NCBI GenBank assembly: GCA_903909815.1
Contig: CAIVXG010000198.1
Location: 1 to 64,000, forward strand
Direction of reading: 5' to 3'
Length of the DNA stretch: 64,000 nt
Source of the DNA: an uncultured beta proteobacterium
GTDB lineage: Bacteria > Pseudomonadota > Gammaproteobacteria > Burkholderiales > Burkholderiaceae_C
Part shown: piece by piece, positions 52,111 through 61,534 of the stretch
How positions within the stretch are numbered: the first letter of the stretch is position 1
How the letters are laid out: each line of letters opens with the position of its first letter
Notes under the pieces: model-generated
Seen by the model: only the letters and a program-made list of their open reading frames with translations
What the model was told of the DNA's origin: nothing
Databases searched by the model: none
Program-made: the position numbers and the translations under genes

Positions 52111-52896
52111 ATGTCATCCTTTACACAAAGCATCCCACGCCCGGCGCCAAGCGCCTGGCTGATGGCCTTGGAGTTGCGCGCGTTCTGGGAATTCGGCGCC
52201 GTGTTGCCGGCTTGGCCAATATTGCAGCGCGCGCCCATCGGGGACGGACACCCGGTGATCGTGTTCCCCGGACTCTCCGCCAGCGACGCTTCCACCGCAC
52301 CGCTGCGGCATTACCTGGGCCAGCTCGGACACGACGTGTCCGGCTGGAACCAGGGCCACAATTTCGGACCGCGCCCGGGTGTGCTGGAAGACGCACGGCA
52401 CCAGGTGGTGCAGGCTTTTCGGGCCAGCGGCAAGCGCCGCGTGAGCCTCATCGGCTGGAGCCTGGGTGGTATCTACGCGCGTGAATTGGCCAAGGCACTG
52501 CCCGACATGGTGCGCAGCGTCGTCACGCTGGGAACGCCTTTCGCTGGCGCGCCCGAAAGCACCAATGCCTGGCGTCTGTATGAACTCACCAGCGGGCGCG
52601 ACATACGGCGTGAAGTGGATCACTACGACATGCCCGCGGCGCCACCTGTGCCCACCACCAGCCTGTACTCGCGCAGCGACGGCATCGTCGCCTGGCAAGG
52701 CAGCATCCAGGCGCCGTGTAAAGCGAACCCGGACACCGAAAACATCGAGGTGGTGGCGAGCCATCTGGGCATCGGCCTGAACCCCAGCGCCTGGTGGGCC
52801 CTGGCCGACCGACTGGCGCAACCATTGGGCCAGTGGAAGCCGTTTGCGCGCAAGGGTGGACTGCACGGACTCCTCTATCCCGACCCGCAGCGCTGA
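52111..52896 (+). CDS. Alpha/beta hydrolase, probable lipase
   Basis: 261 residues from ATG 52111; a TTG at 52078 overlapping the previous stop region would add 11 residues. V-I-V-F-P-G-L oxyanion strand, nucleophile elbow G-W-S-L-G-G with Ser117, Asp in S-R-S-D-G-I-V and His in V-V-A-S-H-L-G give a PGAP1/lipase-like triad. No signal peptide. Probably acts on intracellular acylglycerol or wax ester with the WS/DGAT encoded before it. Confidence 0.83.
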   Translation: MSSFTQSIPRPAPSAWLMALELRAFWEFGAVLPAWPILQRAPIGDGHPVIVFPGLSASDASTAPLRHYLGQLGHDVSGWNQGHNFGPRPGVLEDARHQVVQAFRASGKRRVSLIGWSLGGIYARELAKALPDMVRSVVTLGTPFAGAPESTNAWRLYELTSGRDIRREVDHYDMPAAPPVPTTSLYSRSDGIVAWQGSIQAPCKANPDTENIEVVASHLGIGLNPSAWWALADRLAQPLGQWKPFARKGGLHGLLYPDPQR

Positions 52897-53016
52897 CACC
52901 TGCCTTGATGCACTTGTGCTTCCTATGCCGATCGCCCCATGGGAACGATGCAGCGCACGTAGTGAGCCGAAATGACTGAACCCACCTGCGGAATACCCAC
53001 GTAAAATCGAATTCAA

Positions 53017-53505
53017 ATGTCGTCAAAAAAATCCCGAACAGCATCGCCCAACTGGAAGATCTTGTGGGTCTTTGCCATGACCTTGCTTGTCATGAGCATT
53101 TATGAATCGGGAAAGCAGTTTGCGTTTGGAGACAAGCTCTCGTTGTGGCAGTCGCATTTGATGACAATCCTGTTCACTTCAGTGCTCTCAGCCGTGATTT
53201 CATGGGTGTTTTGGAGAAGACTTGAACTCATCCTGTTGCATCGAAAGAGCATTGAAGTACGTGAGGAGAGGGCACGCACACATCAGGCCACGATGTTCGC
53301 GGCGCACCATTATTTGAACAATGCGTTGAACCAGCTGCAACTCGTCCAAGTCGAACTTGAGGATGCCGGCACGGTCGATCCGCAGACGATCAAGCTGCTT
53401 GGCGAGACCATCAAGAAATCGAGCCACGAACTGCGTGAACTCGAGCACATAGACGACGCCACCCGGGAAAACATATCGAGGTTCATCCGCGATCGTCTGC
53501 AGTGA
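53017..53505 (+). CDS. Membrane protein with histidine-kinase-like H-box helix, no ATPase domain
   Basis: 162 residues: two membrane helices (about 12-32 and 47-67), then a coiled linker and a helix H-H-Y-L-N-N-A-L-N-Q-L-Q-L (about 96-108), followed by a long amphipathic helix and a short acidic end. The H-x-L-N-N-x-L pattern is that of dimerisation and phosphotransfer helices of some sensor kinases, but no ATP-binding domain follows. It may be a phosphotransfer or scaffolding protein, or a kinase remnant. Stands alone. Family name unknown to me. Confidence 0.65.
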   Translation: MSSKKSRTASPNWKILWVFAMTLLVMSIYESGKQFAFGDKLSLWQSHLMTILFTSVLSAVISWVFWRRLELILLHRKSIEVREERARTHQATMFAAHHYLNNALNQLQLVQVELEDAGTVDPQTIKLLGETIKKSSHELRELEHIDDATRENISRFIRDRLQ

Positions 53506-53590
53506 CGGTCGCGCCGCGGCTGCACCTGGAGGTCATACTTTTTCTGTCGTCTCCCGCGGGCGAAGAACTTGCGGAACTCGACTTGACGGG

Positions 53591-54559
53591 TCAGTCTTCC
53601 TTCATGTCTGCAGCCTTGGCGATGGGCCCCAAACGCGCTTTTTCGGCGGTCAGAAACTTGACAAATTCGGCCCGAGTTCCGCCCACCGGATCGATGCCCT
53701 GCGGAATCAGGCGCGCGCGCAGTTCGGTTGACTTGAGTGCAGCATCCACGGCCCGGTTCAGCTTGTCCAAAATGGCCTCGGGCGTGCCGCGGGGCGCGAA
53801 GATGCCGGACCAATGCCCGATCAACACACCGGGATAGCCTTGCTCGGTCGCTGTCGGCAGGTCAGGCAGCACGGCAATGCGCCGGCTCCAGGTGGAGGCG
53901 ATGGCGCGCAGTTTGCCGCCCTGGACCTGCGGCAACACCACCACGCTGGCCTCCGAGGTGACATCGACCTGCTTGCCCATCACGGCCACCATGCCCTCCG
54001 AGCCGCTCTTGTAGGGAATGATGTGAAGCCTGGCGCCGGACTTGAGCTTGAGCATCTCGGCCACAAAGTGCGGCGTGCTGCCCGTGCCAGCGGTGGAAAA
54101 ATTCAGCCCTGGACCCGCCTTGGACGCCGCGATCAACCCCTTCAAGTCCGTGATCGGCGAGTCTGCAGGCACCACGATGATGGACGGACTCACCGACATC
54201 ATGGCCACCGGTACCAGATCCTCCTCCCTGTAGGGCATTCGGGTCTTGATCATGGCATTGGTCACGACCCCACCTGCGGGCGTGAGAAAGGTATAGCCGT
54301 CGGGTGCTGCCTTGGCGACAAAGTCCGCACCCAACACGGAACCCGCGCCGGGTTTGTTCTCCACCAGGATGGTCTGCCCCAATTGCTTCGATACCGCCTC
54401 GGCCACGGCGCGCGCCACCAAATCGTTGGCACCGCCCGGACCAAACGGCACCACAAATCTGATCGGTCTGGAAGGCCAGGTATCGGCCTGCGCGGACAGC
54501 GCCAGAAAGCCCAGCAGCAGCACGGCGATACAACGCGACAAGTGGTGTTTCAGATTCAC
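53591..54559 (-). CDS. Bug family (TctC-like) solute-binding protein
   Basis: 322 residues, signal peptide (about 1-25, A-Q-A-D), then W-P-S-R-P-I-R-F-V-V-P-F-G-P-G-G, the Bug-family opening, and N-K-P-G-A-G and P-D-G-Y-T loops. Periplasmic receptor for carboxylates; Burkholderiales carry very many without adjacent TctAB, as here. Ligand unknown. Confidence 0.9.
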   Translation of the reverse strand: MNLKHHLSRCIAVLLLGFLALSAQADTWPSRPIRFVVPFGPGGANDLVARAVAEAVSKQLGQTILVENKPGAGSVLGADFVAKAAPDGYTFLTPAGGVVTNAMIKTRMPYREEDLVPVAMMSVSPSIIVVPADSPITDLKGLIAASKAGPGLNFSTAGTGSTPHFVAEMLKLKSGARLHIIPYKSGSEGMVAVMGKQVDVTSEASVVVLPQVQGGKLRAIASTWSRRIAVLPDLPTATEQGYPGVLIGHWSGIFAPRGTPEAILDKLNRAVDAALKSTELRARLIPQGIDPVGGTRAEFVKFLTAEKARLGPIAKAADMKED

Positions 54560-54671
54560 GGCTCGAACTCCTGTTGTGGTTTGACGAGAACTCTAACTGA
54601 TGCCAGGACAAGGCGCGCAGCGGCCTCGTTCGCCACGCCTCCCGCCGCAGCGCGAACCCTGCGCTCCTGGC

Positions 54672-55496
54672 TCAGTCTCCTCCTCCGCCGCAACCTCCGC
54701 CATCACCGCCGCCATCACCGCCGCCAGCGCCCGCATCGCCACCCCCGGCGTCTGAAGCTTCAGCTCCACCAAAATGATCGGCATCACCACTGAATGAAGC
54801 CTCGGAAAAGTCAGTTCCGCTATAGCTCCCAGCACCATCGCTACCGGCTTCACCCTCGCGCTGACGGTGGTTGAAACCGGTCACATAGTGAAAGCCGTTT
54901 TCGATCTTCAATTTGGCGTCCAGCGCAAACAGCAACGGCAAACGCGTGGGCGTCTTGGGCGCGATGGCCTCGTCCTTGCAGGCCCAGTACCAGGCGCGGC
55001 GCAAACCGTCGTTGCTGCGGGCCTCGTCGCCCAAGGCTTGCGCCGGCGTGTGATGCAGGAACCAGCCCAGCGTCAGGCTGCACCAGTCCTGATAGGCCCT
55101 GGTATGCAGGATGAACTCGTGCCACATGGCATCCACCACGCGCGACGGCATGGCGACAAATTGCTTGTTGCTGCGCAGGCAGGCCAGAAAGAACTGGCGC
55201 AGTCCACGTTCCACCAGATCGCAATCCTTGGCGCTCAGGTGCGGATAGGAAGCACGCAATTTGCGTTTGAGAAACAGCGGCAGCGCGGCCTCGCGCAACT
55301 GACGCTCGCGCTGCCAGCGACACCCTAGCTTCAGCAACAGCAAGGCGGCCGTTGCCGATGCGATGACCCAGACCCCCTGCGCGCGAAAAGCCGCATGCGT
55401 AAGCCACGGCAGCGACCACGTCAGCACCGACACCACCACCACGGCATACCCCAGTGACGACTCGTGGCGCAGTACAAAGTATTTCCAGTTCCGCAT
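54672..55496 (-). CDS. Membrane protein with W-H-E-F domain and glycine-rich tail
   Basis: 274 residues from ATG 55496 behind GGGGAAATTG. Two membrane helices near the N-terminus (about 15-33 and 40-57), a middle helical domain with V-D-A-M-W-H-E-F-I-L-H-T-R-A-Y-Q-D-W (resembling glycine-rich-domain proteins of the GRDP kind), and a low-complexity tail of Gly, Ala and Asp with one Cys in the last 25 residues. Function unknown; such tails often mean surface or assembly roles. Confidence 0.75.
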   Translation of the reverse strand: MRNWKYFVLRHESSLGYAVVVVSVLTWSLPWLTHAAFRAQGVWVIASATAALLLLKLGCRWQRERQLREAALPLFLKRKLRASYPHLSAKDCDLVERGLRQFFLACLRSNKQFVAMPSRVVDAMWHEFILHTRAYQDWCSLTLGWFLHHTPAQALGDEARSNDGLRRAWYWACKDEAIAPKTPTRLPLLFALDAKLKIENGFHYVTGFNHRQREGEAGSDGAGSYSGTDFSEASFSGDADHFGGAEASDAGGGDAGAGGGDGGGDGGGCGGGGD

Positions 55497-55562
55497 CAAT
55501 TTCCCCGTTAAGTGGCTCGAAAATTTGAACCCAAACCTGCTCCGTGATGCCGTCAATGGATG

Positions 55563-56249
55563 TCAGTACGTGATTCGAAACTTGCTGCCGCGAAAGTTCA
55601 AGACCGCGCCGTGGGAGCGGATTTCTTCCACGCTCAAGTCGGGTGTGAGCATGCCGCCTTGTCTGAGCACCTGGCCATTCACCAGCAGCATGCGTTGCGC
55701 CGCGTAGTCCGAGTCCACCGCGCCGGTGATGGTAAGCGCGGGGATCTGCCGACGAAGCTCATCGGAAAGTTCGTTCAAATGGGGAACAACAACGACCGCT
55801 GCGCGCTCTGTTTGCGGCACCAGTTCCGGTGCCCGAGGTGCGACCGCGCTTGGCTGTGCTGCCGTGAGTGCGGGTCTGACTTGAGGCTTGGGTGGCACCG
55901 GCACATTCACCGCATCGACAGCCAACGGCACAGGCTTTGGCGTGGCGACTGGCACCGCGTCCGCAACCGCGGCTGGTGTCATCGGCGTGGCGGGCGCAGC
56001 AGGTGCAACGGGTGCAGCCGCAAAGACCACGAGCGCACGGTTGTCAACCTTGGGCGACGGCCAGGCCCACCAGCTCAAACCGCCCAGACACAGGATCAGG
56101 AACCCGGCGAGCCAGGGCCACAGGGCGCGGTGCCGACTCGGCGCCCGCTGCGTCATCGCGGTGGTTAGCTGCTGCGTGTGCAGGCCGGGCACGGCACCGC
56201 GTTCGCGCTCGGTTTCGGCTCGTTGGAGTGCATCGAGGATATAGGACAT
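55563..56249 (-). CDS. gspB: Type II secretion assembly protein GspB
   Basis: 228 residues: cytoplasmic M-S-Y-I-L-D-A-L-Q-R-A-E-x-E-R start, one membrane helix (about 43-62), a Pro/Ala/Val-rich periplasmic linker and a C-terminal GspB domain with L-x-I-T-G-A-V-x-S and L-V-N-G-Q-V-L-R-Q-G. Works with GspA to place the secretin in the peptidoglycan. Three bases after gspA. The other gsp genes are not in the window. Confidence 0.87.
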   Translation of the reverse strand: MSYILDALQRAETERERGAVPGLHTQQLTTAMTQRAPSRHRALWPWLAGFLILCLGGLSWWAWPSPKVDNRALVVFAAAPVAPAAPATPMTPAAVADAVPVATPKPVPLAVDAVNVPVPPKPQVRPALTAAQPSAVAPRAPELVPQTERAAVVVVPHLNELSDELRRQIPALTITGAVDSDYAAQRMLLVNGQVLRQGGMLTPDLSVEEIRSHGAVLNFRGSKFRITY

Positions 56250-56252
56250 GGC

Positions 56253-57920
56253 TTAAGGCAAGTCGGTTTGCAGGCGTGGCTCGGTTGCGCCGGTGGCTGC
56301 GTCGAGCTGCATCAGCGTCATGGGGCCAGGTTGTCCGTCGGCCTTGAGACCCTGGGCGCGCTGAAAGGCACGCACGCGCGCCTTCAGTGCCGCGTCCAGC
56401 ACGGGCCGCACGGCGCCCTCGACCACCGCAGTCGTTCCATCCAAACGATCCAACTGACGCGCCAAACCTTCGATCGCGGGTCCCGAACTGCCATCGCGCA
56501 GCTCGCCCGCATAGTACGGCGGCGCGCGCCAGTAGGTGGCGAAGTCGCCGCGCCATAAGCGTCCCAGCGCCACCAGTCTCACTCGATGCAGGCTCTTGCC
56601 TACCTGCAGCGTGGCAGTTTGAGCACCCACACCCACCAACACTGCGTAGACGGGCGCAGCTTTGCCCTGTTGCAGCGTCAGTATGCCCGGGCGCCCGAGT
56701 TGGCGCAGCAGGGGCACCGTGAGGGTACTGTTGCGGTAGCAAAGCAGTTGCTGTGCCGTGGCGCCTTGACAGGGGTCGTCGTCATTGACGCTGAGCTTCC
56801 AGATGGTCGCCAATTCGTGCCAGGCGGCGTGGATGTCGGTGGGCAATTGCTCCAGCATTGCGTCCAACTCCTCCACCGGGCGCGCCTCGGGCAGTGCAAG
56901 TGCTGCCGGTGCTGGCGCCGGTGCGCGCGGGGCTGGCGCTGGTGCCACAAGCGCCAACTGCGCCTTGGGCTCAGGAGCGCGCAGCAGCACCGCGGCCAGC
57001 GCGGCACCCGCCAGCACCACGACAACACCCAGCGCGACCGCGATCGTGCGCCAGCGGGCGTTCGTGGCACGGGTGCTTTTCGCTCCGAACACCTCCAACG
57101 CCGCCTTGTCCACCACCTTGCGGTCCACGCGCTGCAAGCCGTTGGCCCAGGCGCCCAGCAGGGCGCGGCCGCACAGCAGATTGATACGGCGTGGCACGCC
57201 GCGCGTCAGACGCTGGATCAGCTGCAGCGCTGGTCGATCAAACGGCAACGCACCGCGGTGCCCGGCCACGGCCAGACGGTGCCGGATGTACTGAGTGCTC
57301 TCGCCCTTGCTCAAAGCACCCAGGTGAAAGCGCGCAATCACGCGCTGCGCCAGCTGCTCCAGCTCGGGGCGCTCCAACATCTCGCGCAATTCGGGCTGAC
57401 CGATAAGCACGATCTGCAGCAGCTTGCGCTCGTTGGTTTCCAGATTCGTCAACAGACGCAATTGCTCCAGCACCTCCGGCGCCAGGTTCTGTGCCTCGTC
57501 GATGATGAGCACGCTGCTGTGGCCCGCGGCATGACTGCGCAGCAGGAACAGGTTCAGCGCGTCGATGTAGTCCTTGGCCGTGGCCGGCTTCGTTGCCTCT
57601 GGCGCCAGCGCGACGCGGAACTCCTCGCAGATGGACCGCAGCAGCTCGATCACGCTGAGCTTGGGGTTGAAGATATAGGCCACATGGCAACCCGTGGGAA
57701 TCTGCTCCAGAAAGCAGCGGCAGATGGTGGTCTTTCCGGTGCCGATGTCGCCCGTGAGCAGCACAAAACCGCCGCCCGTGCCACCGCTGGTGCCGCGTCC
57801 GGAAACGCCGTAGAGCAGGTGCGCCAGCGCCTCCCGATGGCGCTCGCTCATGAACAGGTAGCGCGGATCCGGCGCGATCGAGAAGGGGTCCTGGCTCAGG
57901 CCAAAATGTTGCGCGTACAT
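56253..57920 (-). CDS. gspA: Type II secretion ATPase GspA (ExeA) with peptidoglycan-binding domain
   Basis: 555 residues. AAA+ ATPase domain with Walker A G-D-I-G-T-G-K-T-T at 57-65 and Walker B V-L-I-I-D-E-A-Q-N-L at 137-146; a membrane helix around 290-310; Ala/Pro-rich linker; periplasmic part ending with a PG_binding_1-like repeat (A-R-V-R-A-F-Q-R-A-Q-G-L-K-A-D-G-Q-P-G). In Aeromonas ExeA binds peptidoglycan and drives secretin assembly with ExeB. Start ATG 57920, M-Y-A-Q-H-F-G-L, is the family start. Confidence 0.9.
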   Translation of the reverse strand: MYAQHFGLSQDPFSIAPDPRYLFMSERHREALAHLLYGVSGRGTSGGTGGGFVLLTGDIGTGKTTICRCFLEQIPTGCHVAYIFNPKLSVIELLRSICEEFRVALAPEATKPATAKDYIDALNLFLLRSHAAGHSSVLIIDEAQNLAPEVLEQLRLLTNLETNERKLLQIVLIGQPELREMLERPELEQLAQRVIARFHLGALSKGESTQYIRHRLAVAGHRGALPFDRPALQLIQRLTRGVPRRINLLCGRALLGAWANGLQRVDRKVVDKAALEVFGAKSTRATNARWRTIAVALGVVVVLAGAALAAVLLRAPEPKAQLALVAPAPAPRAPAPAPAALALPEARPVEELDAMLEQLPTDIHAAWHELATIWKLSVNDDDPCQGATAQQLLCYRNSTLTVPLLRQLGRPGILTLQQGKAAPVYAVLVGVGAQTATLQVGKSLHRVRLVALGRLWRGDFATYWRAPPYYAGELRDGSSGPAIEGLARQLDRLDGTTAVVEGAVRPVLDAALKARVRAFQRAQGLKADGQPGPMTLMQLDAATGATEPRLQTDLP

Positions 57921-57925
57921 GGGAT

Positions 57926-59002
57926 TCAGACCACCACCGGCTCGGGTTCGAGCCGGATGCCAAAACGTTCGTACACGCTGGTCTGGATGGCACGGGCCAG
58001 CGTCATCACTTCGCCGCCGGTGGCGCAGTCTGCCGGATTCGAGCTGCCGGTGCCGCGATTCACCAGCACCAGCGCCTGCTTTTCGTATACGCCGGCGTTG
58101 CCTATGGTCTTTCCCTTCCAGCCGCAGGCGTCGATGAGCCAGCCCGCTGCCAGCTTGACCGTGCCGTCGACCATCCGGTAGTGCACGATTTTCGGGTCGC
58201 GCGCAATGATGTCGTCACATTGCTCCTGCGACACCGTGGGGTTCTTGAAGAAGCTGCCGACGTTGCCGATCACTTTCGGATCCGGCAGCTTGGCACGCCG
58301 CACGGCGCAGACCCACTCAAATATCTGGTGCGCGCTCGGTTCCTTGATACCGCTGTCGGCGCGCTTTTTCTCCAGATCGGCATAGCCCAGCACCGGTTTC
58401 CAGGCCTTGGGCAGTGCCAGGCGCACGCGCAGAATCAACGCCCTGCCCGCCAGCCCAAAGCCCTGGGTCTGGGCTGAATCGGCAACACCGGGCGCGGCAT
58501 GCTTGAACACCGAATCCCGGTAGCCAAAACCGCATTGCGCCGCGTCCAGCGTGAATTCGCGTCCGGTGCCCAGGTCCACTGCGTCCAGCGAGTCGAACCG
58601 GTCCTGCAATTCCACGCCGTAGGCACCGATGTTCTGCACCGGAGCCGCTCCCATCGTTCCCGGAATCAACGCCATGTTCTCCAGACCGGGAAAGCCCTGC
58701 TCCAGGGTCCAAGTGACAAAATCGTGCCAATTCTCGCCGGCACCGGCCTGCACGATCCAGGCCCTGGGCGTTTCCTCAACCAAGGCGCGGCCCATGATCT
58801 CCACCTTGAGCACCGGGACCTTCACGTCGCCGGTCAGCACGATGTTGCTTCCCCCTCCCAGAACGAGGTGGTCTTCCGAGCGGGACTGCTCAATCCAGGC
58901 GCGAACGTCGTCCAGGCTGCGCAGGCGCACCAGCGTGTGCGCCTTGGCTGCTATGCCAAAAGTGTTGAAGGGCTGAAGGGGGACGTTTTTCTCGACTAAC
59001 AT
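57926..59002 (-). CDS. murB: UDP-N-acetylenolpyruvoylglucosamine reductase
   Basis: 358 residues, type I MurB length. FAD-binding [26 protein letters not shown], substrate loop Y-R-D-S-V-F-K, catalytic Ser in [10 protein letters not shown] and the final Glu in L-E-P-E-P-V-V. Reduces the enolpyruvyl ether to UDP-MurNAc in peptidoglycan synthesis. Five bases before gspA; divergent from yajQ. Confidence 0.94.
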   Translation of the reverse strand: MLVEKNVPLQPFNTFGIAAKAHTLVRLRSLDDVRAWIEQSRSEDHLVLGGGSNIVLTGDVKVPVLKVEIMGRALVEETPRAWIVQAGAGENWHDFVTWTLEQGFPGLENMALIPGTMGAAPVQNIGAYGVELQDRFDSLDAVDLGTGREFTLDAAQCGFGYRDSVFKHAAPGVADSAQTQGFGLAGRALILRVRLALPKAWKPVLGYADLEKKRADSGIKEPSAHQIFEWVCAVRRAKLPDPKVIGNVGSFFKNPTVSQEQCDDIIARDPKIVHYRMVDGTVKLAAGWLIDACGWKGKTIGNAGVYEKQALVLVNRGTGSSNPADCATGGEVMTLARAIQTSVYERFGIRLEPEPVVV

Positions 59003-59080
59003 GGCGGGATTGTCGCATTGCGAGCCGGCTCATTGGCCCGCGACGCATGTCCAGAACCCTTAGTCAATGGAACAAAAGTC

Positions 59081-59566
59081 ATGCCTACATTCGATACGGT
59101 TTGCGAAGCCAACCTGGTGGAAGTGAAGAACGCGGTGGAAAACACCACCAAGGAGATTGCCACGCGCTTTGATTTCAAGGGCACGGCGGCGGCGATCGAA
59201 CTCAAGGACAAGGAAATCACCCTCATCGGAGACGCCGAATTCCAGCTCACGCAGATCGAAGATGTGCTGCGCAACAAGCTCACCAAGCGCAGCGTGGACG
59301 TGCGCTTTTTGGACATCGGCGAGGTGCAGAAAATGGGCGGGGACAAGGTCAAGGTGGTGATCAAGGTGCGCAACGGCATCGAAACCGAACTATCCAAGAA
59401 GATCCAGCGCCTGATCAAGGACAGCAAACTCAAGGTCCAGGCCTCGATCCAGGGCGACGCCGTGCGCGTCAACGGCGCCAAGCGCGATGACTTGCAAGCG
59501 GCAATGGCGCTGATCCGCAAAGACATCACCGACGTGCCGCTGAGCTTCAACAACTTCCGCGACTGA
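59081..59566 (+). CDS. yajQ: YajQ family nucleotide-binding protein
   Basis: 161 residues, starts [10 protein letters not shown], with R-F-D-F-K-G-T, the V-R-F-L-D-I-G strand, [11 protein letters not shown] and the final [10 protein letters not shown], all family hallmarks. YajQ-type proteins bind nucleotides, and a Xanthomonas member binds c-di-GMP; an HD-GYP gene follows after 19 bases, which fits such a role. The open frame begins earlier at 59018 but the conserved start is ATG 59081. Confidence 0.94.
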   Translation: MPTFDTVCEANLVEVKNAVENTTKEIATRFDFKGTAAAIELKDKEITLIGDAEFQLTQIEDVLRNKLTKRSVDVRFLDIGEVQKMGGDKVKVVIKVRNGIETELSKKIQRLIKDSKLKVQASIQGDAVRVNGAKRDDLQAAMALIRKDITDVPLSFNNFRD

Positions 59567-59585
59567 TACTCCCGCGCCAAGCCTG

Positions 59586-60833
59586 ATGCACCCCTTACAC
59601 CGTCGCGTTGCCATACGCATTGCCAGCGTATCACTGCTGCTGGCGGTAATGGCCGGCCCTTTGGCCTGGATGGTGGCGCGTGAGCAAGCCGAGGAAGGCA
59701 TCGTCTCCTCGGCCATGGAGGAATCACGTCGCGTTTTGCACCGGCAAGAGGCCGCGCCTGTAGAACGGTCCGGCGCCGAGGTAACAGCTCAGCAGGACGC
59801 TGCCGCATTGGTGGGAGGCCTGTTTGAAATCGCAGAAATTTATCAGTCAGATGGCACGCGGCTGGCCGAGGCCATGACGCCCTTGGGTCAGATCCTCGAA
59901 AAGGACATTCCGCACCACAACAAACCCGACTATCTGACCTCGTTTTACGAGAATCAGCCTTTGTCCCAGGATCGCTGGGCCTTGCGCGTGTTCGTTCCGC
60001 TGCGTGACGCTCAGCGCATCACGGGGTACTTTGAGGGCGTGCGCCTGATTCCATCCTGGCAGCGTGAGCAGATCATTTCCAGCGCCTTGAGCGCGGCACT
60101 AATGGTGGTACTGGCGTCCTTGGTGTGCGGTGGCGTGCTCTATCCGATCGTGATTCGGCTTGTGGCTGACAATGAGCGCAAGGCGCAGGAGGTGCTGGAG
60201 TCGCACATCTCGATGATGGAAGCCTTGGGCCGTGCCATTGCCAAAAGAGACTCCGACACGGGCGCGCACAACTACCGCGTCGCCTGGATCTCGGCCACGC
60301 TGGGCGAGGCCATGGGTTTGGTGGGCAACAAGATGCAGGAACTCATTGCGGGAAGCTTCTTGCACGACGCGGGCAAAATCGGCATCTCCGACGCGATCCT
60401 GCTCAAGCCAGGAAAACTCACACCCGAGGAGATGGACGTGATGCGCACCCATGTTGCCATGGGAGAGGAAATTGTCACGGGCGCGGGTTGGCTCGCCGGC
60501 GGCAAGGAGGTGGTGGCATGCCATCACGAAAAATGGGACGGGTCGGGCTACCCCCGCCAACTGGCGGGGGAGGCGATCCCGCTGGTGGCGCGCATCTTTG
60601 CCATCGCCGACGTGTTCGACGCCCTGTGTTCCAAGCGCCCTTACAAGGAGCCCTTTCCGGTGGAACTGGCGATGGAAATCCTGCACCAGAGTTCAGGCAG
60701 CCACTTCGATCCCAAGCTGATCAAGGTATTTGCCGGCCTGTCCAAGAGCGTCCACGCCACGGCCATGAACGCCAATGAGGATGAAGCCCGCGCACTGATG
60801 GGCGGCATGGTGCACAAGCACTTTCGCACTTGA
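59586..60833 (+). CDS. Membrane HD-GYP phosphodiesterase
   Basis: 415 residues: two membrane helices (about 9-30 and 160-182) around a periplasmic sensor region, then an HD-GYP domain. H-D-A-G-K-I-G (the HD pair), H-H-E-K-W-D-G-S-G-Y-P and A-R-I-F-A-I-A-D-V-F-D-A-L are intact; the GYP triplet is present. Expected to hydrolyse c-di-GMP in response to an outside signal. Probably co-transcribed with yajQ. Confidence 0.92.
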   Translation: MHPLHRRVAIRIASVSLLLAVMAGPLAWMVAREQAEEGIVSSAMEESRRVLHRQEAAPVERSGAEVTAQQDAAALVGGLFEIAEIYQSDGTRLAEAMTPLGQILEKDIPHHNKPDYLTSFYENQPLSQDRWALRVFVPLRDAQRITGYFEGVRLIPSWQREQIISSALSAALMVVLASLVCGGVLYPIVIRLVADNERKAQEVLESHISMMEALGRAIAKRDSDTGAHNYRVAWISATLGEAMGLVGNKMQELIAGSFLHDAGKIGISDAILLKPGKLTPEEMDVMRTHVAMGEEIVTGAGWLAGGKEVVACHHEKWDGSGYPRQLAGEAIPLVARIFAIADVFDALCSKRPYKEPFPVELAMEILHQSSGSHFDPKLIKVFAGLSKSVHATAMNANEDEARALMGGMVHKHFRT

Positions 60834-60835
60834 AC

Positions 60836-61495
60836 CTATTTCTTCGCGCCCAGCTTGGATTCCTGACCCTTGGCCAGCCGCTGAATGTTCTCACGATGGC
60901 GCCAGATCAGCAGCGCGCTCATCACCAGCACGGTCATGGCAATCCAACGGTCGGGGCTGCCCAGCAACCGATCCCCCAGAACGTAATAGGCCGGCGCCGA
61001 CAAGGCGGCTGTCAGGGCCGCGAGCGACGAATAGCGAAATACGACTGCCATGAAAAGCCAGGTCAGCAGCACCGCCAGGCCCAGCCAGGCATGGATGCCG
61101 AGCAACACGCCGGCGGCAGTGGCCACCCCCTTGCCGCCCTTGAAGCCGAAGAACACCGGGTACAGATGGCCGAGGAAGGCCGCCAGGCCCACCAGCGCCA
61201 CCGTTCCCGCGCCCAGTCCATAGGCACTGCCCCAAAAGACCACCAGCGCCACCGGCAACCAGCCCTTGACGCCGTCGAGCAGCAGCGTCAGTATCGCTGC
61301 GGCCTTGCTGCCGGAACGCAGCACATTGGTGGCGCCGGGATTCTTGCTGCCATAGGAACGCGGGTCATTGAGTCCCATCACGCGGCTCACGATCACAGCA
61401 AAGGAAAGCGAGCCCAGCAGGTAAGCCAGCACCGCCGCCAGCAGCGGCAACACGACATTGTTTGTATCCAAGAGAGTCTCCAAAGAAGGCGTCAT
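60836..61495 (-). CDS. plsY: Acyl-phosphate:glycerol-3-phosphate acyltransferase
   Basis: 219 residues, five membrane helices. The PlsY motifs S-K-N-P-G-A-T-N-V-L-R and the second-loop G-G-K-G-V-A-T-A-A-G are present. Acylates glycerol 3-phosphate with acyl phosphate to start phospholipid synthesis. Converges with the HD-GYP gene, two bases between stops. Its substrate is the compound handled by the Ugp/Glp cluster, but it is a housekeeping gene. Confidence 0.94.
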   Translation of the reverse strand: MTPSLETLLDTNNVVLPLLAAVLAYLLGSLSFAVIVSRVMGLNDPRSYGSKNPGATNVLRSGSKAAAILTLLLDGVKGWLPVALVVFWGSAYGLGAGTVALVGLAAFLGHLYPVFFGFKGGKGVATAAGVLLGIHAWLGLAVLLTWLFMAVVFRYSSLAALTAALSAPAYYVLGDRLLGSPDRWIAMTVLVMSALLIWRHRENIQRLAKGQESKLGAKK

Positions 61496-61534
61496 TCTGC
61501 CAGCGAGCGCGCCGCAGCGAACTCAAACCCGGTT

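Noticed and set aside
56586-58181. 531-residue open frame opposite gspA and murB
   Set aside because: Antisense shadow; both opposite genes carry intact catalytic motifs.
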